Source: Cunninghamella blakesleeana (Eukaryota > Mucoromycota > Mucoromycetes > Mucorales > Cunninghamellaceae). From it: a DNA stretch of 64,000 nt. The notes below the pieces were generated by a model. That model saw nothing but the letters and a program-made list of their open reading frames with translations. It had not been told where the DNA came from and made no database searches. This document shows positions 56,179 through 64,000 of this stretch, piece after piece (position 1 is the stretch's first letter; each line of letters starts with the position of its first letter). The translations under genes were made by a program, and so were the position numbers. The stretch lies in assembly GCA_017871115.1 (NCBI GenBank), contig JAFCIZ010000010.1, positions 647,001 through 711,000 on the forward strand, in the 5' to 3' direction.

Positions 56179-58521
56179 ATGCTAAAGCTTTTCTTTTTTT
56201 TCGACTGTTATTTTATTTTTTTCTTATATAAACTTCATCATATGTTAGACTATACCAGCAAGAAGAAATGCAGGTAGGGCAAATAATTATAAACATAAGC
56301 ATGATAATAGCATAGCTAATATATTAATATATATAGGGTGTGCTTTGATAAAAAACAATATATATTGCTATGGAGGAATTCCAATCAAAGGTAATCAAAG
56401 TCTTAACGTTCGACATATAAGTTTAGATTTAACACAGCTATGGAACGTATCAATTTTAAACGATTCATATATTAAATGGGAACCAGTGACTGATGTAATC
56501 AATAGTACTCAAGCAAAAGTAAAACCACGTGGATATCAAGCTAGTGCTGTAGCAACATCAGATAATAGTTATGTGATGTATGGCGGAATTGCCAGTGATT
56601 CTTTTCTAAACTATAATCCTCAATCATATACTTGGAGAGCCTTACAAGTTGACCCTAATGTTAATTTAACGTAAAAAAAATAACAACCAAATATATATAT
56701 ATATATATACCATTTGCTATTGATCAATAATTTAGTTTTAATACACCCTCTCTCTTTTTTATTATTATATTATATTTTAAATATTACCATGGTAATTAGT
56801 AACAGAAATACTGTTGTTAACATGGGAAATGATATGTTTTGGTTATGGGGAGATGAAAATTTGTAAGTGATCTACTTTAAAGATAACCCAACCCTTTTTT
56901 AACCGATGCCATCTTAATTTGTATTATTCGATAGTTTACTAATACATTAGCCCACATTTATTTTATATTATAGTCCAGATTTTACAAAGTATCTTCAAAA
57001 TGTTGCAAATATATATGACTATAAATCTGTAATGATCACCATCTTCACTTTTATATAATCAAATGAATGCATATACCTATCTATACTTAGTTCATTTTTT
57101 TTAAAAAAAAATATAAAATAACTTAGGAAAGGTGGGTGAATCGCATTATTGAAGATAATGTCCCAATGAGGATTGGACACACAGCCACTTTAGCCCTTGA
57201 TGGTGATATTTATATATTAGGTGGTGCTGCTAAGTATCCAAATGGTAATTTTAATTATAGTAATTTCAATGACGTAATGAGATTTGATACAAAATCATCC
57301 CAATGATTTTATTTCACTGCTAAAGGCTACTATATTTCTCCAAGAAAATTTCATACTGCTACACAATGTAATAATATATATACAAAAGTTAATTAAAGAG
57401 TATAATCTTTTATTTTATGTGATAATCTAATGGTATTAATGATTAATAGCTACCATTTTTTTTAAAAAAACAAAGTGCCAAATAGAAATCAAATACTTAT
57501 ATATGGTGGTTATATTTCTGATTCCTTACTGCTCCTGAACTTGATATGAAATGTAAATGTCTTTTTTATATTATTGTTGTATTAAGAATAAAAAACAGCA
57601 AAATAAAACCCATTACTGTAGTCTTAATATATTTTGTTTCATTTCATATAGATGTCCCATCTTTAGATTATTATATTATATTTGATTATAGTAGAAAAAC
57701 ATTCGAACCTTTCGAGATTTCTAACTCTCCTAATTTAAAAAATATTAGAAATGGCCATTTTGGTAATAAAAAATAAAACACTAGTCATTAATTAACGATT
57801 TATTTTTATGGTGTATAGTTTCCAATATTAATTTATTATTACTTTTTTATTCTTTTGTTATATACACATATATATATCTATATACATATATATGAATAGC
57901 TGCGATTTATAATGAAACTTATCTTTTAATGGCACATGGCTTCATTGATGAAAATACAGCTGCTGCTACTTTAAGCGTACTAAATATCTCTGATCCATCC
58001 CAACCAAGCTGGGGAACATCGTTTTCAGATCCTCCTACCAGCACTAATAGTAGATTTCGTGATGAATATATTGCGGCCATTATAGTTCCGATTGTAGTAA
58101 TGGTAATGTACATAAAAAATAACTATGTATATATAAGTATAAAGGTATTTATTGATTAATGAAGATATTTATTTTAAGCTACTCCTTTTATTTTATTTTA
58201 TTTATTTATTTTTTTTTTTTTGGTTTACTATAGGCTGCCATTTCTGCAATCCTATGTTTTTATAAAAAACGAGGAAAGAGGTATAAATTCCCAAAAGATC
58301 CATTTGTAATAGATGATTCAGACCCAAGATTAAATATCAAAAAGAATGAATTTAAAGGCGCTGAAAATGCCAAATATGCCAAATTGACTATTGATCATGA
58401 AGAAGAAGGCTATAATAAAGTTCATGATAATTATCCCGCGGATGCGTTTTGTAAACCATTTGGAAATGCTACTAATATGACTGGTCAAAATGTAGGATAT
58501 ATAAAACCCACTGAAAACTAA
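56179..58521 (+). pseudogene. Kelch-repeat membrane protein, copy 3, inactivated
   Basis: Exon equivalents: 56179-56273, 56337-56670, 56806-56862, 56974-57028, 57127-57367, 57476-57552, 57652-57762, 57900-58102, 58234-58521. The layout matches copies 2 and 4, but lesions are visible: eight T instead of seven at 56194-56201 shift the signal-peptide frame; in the ancestral frame a TAG (56246-56248) replaces the Gln codon; TGA at 57304-57306 replaces the Trp codon of SSQW; and exon 6 has 77 instead of 78 bases. All splice sites still look usable, and the propeller, membrane segment and tail (KFPKDPFVIDDSDPRLN, ...KPFGN) remain legible. So it died rather recently. It could still serve as donor for gene conversion. 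Confidence 0.88.
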
Positions 58522-60286
58522 TTTTGCATAAATCAATCCTAGCTACAGAAAAAAAAATTATAATATATAGTAATATAATCGATATTGTTTAGTAAACAAA
58601 AAAAAGTACTAATCTAATTGCCATTATTATTTAAAATGTTTATATCTATATACCTACTACACACCCTTTGCCGTTTCAATGTATTATATTGTAAGATTAT
58701 ATTCCACTATTACAAAAAAGATATTGTCATAACACTAGTTTTTAAATAAAAAAATACTTTTGTAATAAAATGGGTAGATCTTGGGTACGTTAAAAATAAC
58801 CATTAATTGCTTTTTATTATCTTATTTTTATATATTTTTCTCTTATTCTAGGATGAGAATATATTTTTAAATACTCGACTCTGTTTATTTTTATTTTAAA
58901 AAATCAGTTTTAAATTATATTCATATTAAAAACTCATAGAACTTTTATTTTTTATAATCATATTTTTTATTTTATTTTAATACTGTTAATTACTGTTCAT
59001 AATTATTTGACTTTATTCAATTCCAACTATGTTGGACCTACTTATAAAGCGAGATACTGCTACTCGCTGCGAATCAAATAATACTTAAAACTCCTTAAAT
59101 AAACCCATAAAAGGAAACCATTTCTTTTCTCCAAGTTCATTAAATTGGTATCTATTATCATAGTCTTTTAATATTACTATTAAAAAAAGATATACAGTTT
59201 GATCTTTAGATAATCTGTATAATTATTTATTATTAACCATTGATAGTGTATTATTATAACAATGATAAAAAATGGAAAGAAAAAGTTTTTTTTTTCTCTG
59301 GGTTACCTTTTTTTTTAAAATATAAAAATTAAACACCGCTTTTTTTTTCTTCTTTTGTATTAATAAAAAAATCAGATGTTGATCATCTAGAGTAAGTAAT
59401 TTTTTATTATTCCATGTAATATGCTAATAACATTATTTTATTTTTTACTTTTTTTAATTTAAAAAAAAATCAAAGGATGCTTTGAAAATAACGCGTGATA
59501 GCCAATATAATCCGAGCCTTTTCTATTAAACTTTTTAGGCAACGGATAAAATGTTGTGTTTACCCCATTTGGTATAGCATGGCTTAACGAAGAAAAAAAA
59601 AAAACCTGCAAAGCACTATCTTGAACTTTATTAAAGATGACAATGAATAATTTTCTTTTTTTTTTAAAGTAAATAAATCAATAAAAACAAGCATAGAAGA
59701 AATACATACTAGTAAATACATGAATGGGTATGATTATGTAGAAAGCGTTATAATGTTTTTAAAAAGTAAAATAAAATCGCTTTTATTTCCATGTATTTTG
59801 TACAAAGAACTTTATTTCCAAAGGACATGGTTCCACTGGGTTGTACTTTTATTTTTTTGTCTTTCTTTTATTTTTTTTAATCAAGGTAAGATATAGACAA
59901 TGAAACTAATTCTTTAGGGTTTATTCATTTTATTATTTTCACTATCAACTTTTTTTTTTTTTTTTTTTTTTTTTTGGCTTGTGTTTTATAATAATTATTA
60001 TTACCATCCCTGTTTAGCCTCCGTAAAAAATAATAGTAGTACAAGTCAAAGTTTTAAGGATTATAACCATTGACAAAGTTGCACTTCAGAATTTTTTCAA
60101 TGGTAGTACAAATAAATACATCTCTGCATCTAATGTCAACTCATAAAAGCGAAAAGAAAAAAAAAAAACTCTTTTTTCTCCTTTTCTTCTTTTTTCTTTT
60201 TTTCTTTTTTCTCTTTATTTTTTTGTATTTTTTTTCCCTTTATATATATATATATATATATATATACCTATACCTTGAAAAAAAAA
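58522..60286. other. 1.8-kb spacer between kelch copies 3 and 4
   Basis: No gene can be supported. Small GC-richer islands around 59030-59080 and 59490-59580 have no long frame. A T run (about 59950-59975), a pyrimidine-rich tract (60174-60240) and an AT repeat (60243-60266) lead into the start of copy 4. Confidence 0.5.
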
Positions 60287-62780
60287 ATGCCAAATCTTTT
60301 CTTTTTTTCGACTACTATTTTATTATTTTCATTAATAAATTCCATTATTTGTCAAACTATATCAGCAAGAAGAAATGCAGGTTAGATAGACAATGATAAT
60401 AATAAAAATTAGTTGATCTATCGTTATATATATTAAACTATCGCCATACTTTCCATAATAATCATAATACAAATAGGTTGTGCTTTGATCTTAAATAGTA
60501 TATATTGTTATGGAGGAATTCCCATCAAAGGTGATCAAAGCCTTAATGTACAACATATTCGTTTCGATTTACAACAGCTACATGGCATAACTGATTTAGA
60601 TGATTCAAAGATTCGATGGGAGATGGTACCTGATGTGATCAATAGTACTCAAGCAACAGTAAAGCCACGTGGATATCAAGCTAGTGCTGTAGCAACATCA
60701 GATAATAGTTATGTGATGTATGGTGGAGTTGCCGGTGATTCTTTTCTAAACTATAATCCTCAATCATACACTTGGAGAACCTTACAAGTTGACCCTAATG
60801 TTAATTTAACGTAAAAAAAACAACAACGATATATATATATATATATATACCATTTGCTATTGATCAATAATTTAGTTTTAACACACCCTCTCTCTTTTTT
60901 ATTATTATATTATATTTTAAATATTACCATGGTAATTAGTAACAGAAATACTGTTGTTAACATGGGAAATGATATGTTTTGGCTATGGGGTGGTGAGAAT
61001 TTGTAAGTGATCTACTTTAAAGATATACTCAATCATTTTTTAATAACACCTAGATATATATTATGCGATAGTTTACTAATACGTTAGCTCACATTTATTT
61101 TATATTATAGTCCAGATTTTACAAAATATCTTCAAAATGTTGCAAATATATATGACTATAAAGCTGTAATGATCGCTACCTATATTTTCTTTTTTTCAAA
61201 TAATCCAACGAATGCTTATGAAGAACTCTATTTAATTATTTTACTCCTCTTTATTATTATTATTATTATTTATTCAAATAATTTAGGCAAAATGGGTAAA
61301 TCGTATTGTTGAAGATAGTGCACCAATGCGAATTGAAAATACAGGTACATTGGGCCGTGATGGTAGCATTTACATTTTAGGTGGTGCTACTAGATATCCA
61401 GATGGTAATTTTAGTTATAGTAACTTTAATGAAGTCAGAAAATTTGATACAAAATCATCCCAATGGTCTTACTTTAATGCTACTGGTCACATTGCTTCTC
61501 CAAGAGTATCCCATACTGCTACACAATGTAATATATATAGTATAAAATATAGAAATATAAGAATTGAGAATTGATAATATTTACCTATTTTATATATTTC
61601 TATTTTTGAATATTTCTATTTAATATTAAAAAAAACAAAATAATAGTGCCAAACAAAAATCAATTGCTCATATATGGTGGTATTAATTCTGACCCTGCTT
61701 ACTTGGCTGCTCATAATGGTCAAGGTAAAATATCATCTAATTGTATTCTTATTACTGTTATTGATGTTGATGTTGTATTAAAATTATTTTTGTTGTTAAA
61801 TTAATATATGTAACTTTGATCCTTCTTATATAGCCGCCCCATCCGCCGACTACTGTATTCTTTTTGATTATAGTAGCAATACTTTCCAAAATATCGACAT
61901 TCCTGCTCTTCCCAATTTAGTAAACAACAGATACGGTCATTTTGGTAATAATATATTTATATGCATTAATATACAATTATATATGATAAAATAATACCAA
62001 TAACCAATTCATTATTTTTCTAATACTATATTTAAATATCTATTTTTACATATACATAAATTTATTATTTTATATTTTTTATAACCATAGCTGATATTTA
62101 CAATGAAACATATATTGTAATGGCGTTTGGCTTTATTGATGATAATAGACAAGCTACCACTCTAAGTGTATTGAATATATCTAACCCAACTAATCCACAA
62201 TGGGTGAGATCTTTCCCAGCACTTTCTAATAATGCGAATACTAATAATGCCACAAATTACACTAGTAATGAAAGTAGTGGCTTAAGTGGTGGAATTATTG
62301 CCGCTATTGTCGTTCCTGTAGTTGTAGTAGTATTGGTAATAAATAAAATTGATGACTATAAAATAACAATGATGATAATATTAATAGTACATAAATGAAT
62401 ACCAATATTTATATTAAACTATTTTTTTTTTACTATAGATTGTCATTGCTGTAGTTATATATTTTTATAGAAAAAGAGAAAAAAAATATAAATTCCCAAA
62501 AGATCCCTTTGTAATAGATGAATCAGATCCAAGATTAAATACCAAAGATGAAACTTTTGATAATATACCACCTGGAGAACCAGCTGACACTACAGAAAGC
62601 AGTAAAACTGTTACTTATATCAAACCAAGCACAGAAGACAAAGAAAGTGAATGTATAAAACCAAGCGAAGGTGATAATATTCAACATATAAAATTAATAT
62701 CGACCGATGTATCTACTAATAATAACAATACTGAAAAACGATCAGAATATATTGAAAAACCTTTTGGAAATGAACCATAA
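60287..62780 (+). CDS. Kelch-repeat type I membrane protein, copy 4 (518 aa, 9 exons)
   Basis: Exons: 60287-60380, 60477-60810, 60946-61002, 61111-61165, 61287-61527, 61647-61724, 61834-61944, 62091-62335, 62439-62780. A signal peptide (MPNLFFFSTTILLFSLINSI, with cleavage near CQTISA) is followed by the kelch beta-propeller (IYCYGGIPI, YVMYGGV, MFWLWGG, SIYILGG, LLIYGG), an Asn/Thr-rich stalk, the membrane segment GGIIAAIVVPVVVVVL plus IVIAVVIYFY and a cytosolic tail with repeated YIKPS-like pieces and the end EKPFGNEP. All introns are GT-AG and exon lengths 1-7 equal those of copy 2. It is closest to pseudogene copy 3, including near-identical second intron sequence. Intact; presumably a surface-displayed propeller with an intracellular adaptor tail. 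Confidence 0.9.
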
Positions 62781-63952
62781 TGTAACACATACATTTATAT
62801 ATTTTGTTTTATTATTTTAATAATTTTTTTTTTTTTTTTAAAAAAAAGAAAATAATTTATTTCATACTATTTAATTAATATCTACTTTATATAATAATAA
62901 TAAAAGAATAAGCCATTTATTGTGCTATTTTGCATTGATTCTTACTATTTGGAGTACATTTTTTTTTTAAGCAGTAAAAATAGTTTGAGTTTTTATAAAA
63001 CAGCTTTCAATGACTGAGCTTTACTAAATGAAATACAACAATACTATAAAAATTTAAAAAGGTAAATGAACGGAGAGAAAAGTAAAATCTCCTGGGAAAT
63101 ACAAGGTTTATATAAAGATCAAATACATTAATTTTATTAATTGAAAAAGATAAAAAAAATAGAAAAATAAATAACTACATTTTTATACCATTTAGAGTAC
63201 TAGTATATCAGCTTACTTTTTGGAGCGAAATACGTGTATAAATAAGAAAATACGAGGAAAAACTATAGACACATTATAAAAATAATTAGAGTTTGTTTTT
63301 TATGAATTCCAAAAAATCTGCATAATGTGTAACTTTTAAAATATTAAAATTAACCAATTCTATATTATTATTATTATTTGTTTGTTTATAAAATAATGAA
63401 GTTAAAGGCCATATAAACTATATATACTCAGTTTAATCACTTTTAGTCATCTATTTGCATACCTAAATTTTTCTTCGTCTTTTGTATATGTACACTTTTT
63501 TAAAAAACAATAAAAGTCAAAATATACTTCTATTAGTGGGCAATAACAATTACGGTTGGGATTTATTTTTATTTTTAAAGCTGTTTTTTATAATTTTTCC
63601 ATGCTAATATTTTTATTTGAATTAGTTTTATTGATTCACACATATACGTGTAAGTATATAAAAATTTAATTTAATTTTTTATTATGATATAATGAAACTA
63701 GTACATTTATATTTCAATATTATTATCAATATTATTTTAATAAAAAACATGATTTTTGGTTTGTGTTTTTTTTTTATTCATTATAAAAAAGCCATTAGCC
63801 CAAATTAATCCAGCTTTCGATTTACTCTCTCCCTGGATCATCAGTAGTAAAAATCTACGCTCTAATTATTTTCTATCACCATTTTAATTATTTAAAAAAA
63901 ACTCCCAATTCTCTTTTAAATATCTTGAGAGTAAAATAAATTAAAAGTCAAA
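62781..63952. other. Spacer right of kelch copy 4
   Basis: It contains a T-run/A-run junction at about 62826-62848 and otherwise plain AT-rich DNA. From about 63785 it resembles the promoter of copy 3 (agcccaaattaatcc, then ctctctccctggatc). No gene is visible before about 63950. Confidence 0.55.
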
Positions 63953-64000
63953 ACTTTTTTTCTGACCATTATTTTATTACTCTATTATACAAACTCTATC
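63950..64000 (+). pseudogene. Start of a fifth kelch-family copy, cut by right edge
   Basis: The last 50 bases (aaaactttttttctgaccattattttatta...) resemble the signal-peptide exon of copies 3 and 4 (cttttctttttttcgactactattttatta...), and the upstream 160 bases resemble the promoter of copy 3. At the place of the ATG of copy 4 I read no ATG, so this copy may start elsewhere or be inactive. The rest lies outside the window. Confidence 0.45.

Noticed and set aside
59490..59590. GC-richer island resembling a decayed exon or RNA gene.
   Set aside because: No frame longer than a few dozen codons and no recognisable fold or motif.

Overview
The window reads as nuclear DNA of a filamentous fungus, most probably an early-diverging one of the Mucoromycota (Mucorales-like). 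This is inferred from very AT-rich DNA, many short GT-AG introns of roughly 50-150 nt, intronless F-box genes of a type common in that group, a P450 of fungal type, Tc1/mariner elements and AT-rich codon use. No species can be named from sequence alone.

Region by region: (1) 1-7.65 kb is a transposon graveyard. It holds a Tc1-type transposase with one frameshift, a 0.5-kb near-perfect palindrome, a small foldback element, and a stack of Tc1 elements inserted one inside another (C in B in A in D in F), the youngest with an intact transposase. (2) 7.7-10.5 kb has a short orphan ORF and then non-coding DNA. (3) 10.5-20.5 kb carries three paralogous predicted seven-transmembrane genes with conserved intron positions. 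(4) 22.1-24.4 kb is an eight-exon cytochrome P450. (5) 25.9-32.5 kb has two small secreted cysteine proteins, a membrane-anchored kelch protein and a small orphan ORF. (6) 36.1-41.2 kb has a PQ-loop (Ypq-like) transporter and an adaptor with three SH3 domains. (7) 40.7-52.6 kb is a segmental duplication carrying two large F-box genes plus a dead copy of the last exon of the SH3 gene. (8) 52.9-64 kb is a tandem array of kelch-membrane genes (two intact, one pseudogene, the start of another at the right edge).

No single pathway or operon unites the window. The theme is local tandem duplication of lineage-specific membrane or secreted proteins and F-box genes, with signs of gene conversion, next to a transposon cluster. 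The most interesting items are the five-deep transposon nest with exact TA duplications at its inner junctions, the element-specific inverted arrangement of repeats inside the long terminal repeats, the undescribed seven-TM family, the mirror-symmetric six-cysteine miniprotein, and the conversion tracts in the F-box and kelch pairs. All gene models were built by hand from splice signals and reading-frame continuity; every listed exon set keeps frame, but none has transcript support.
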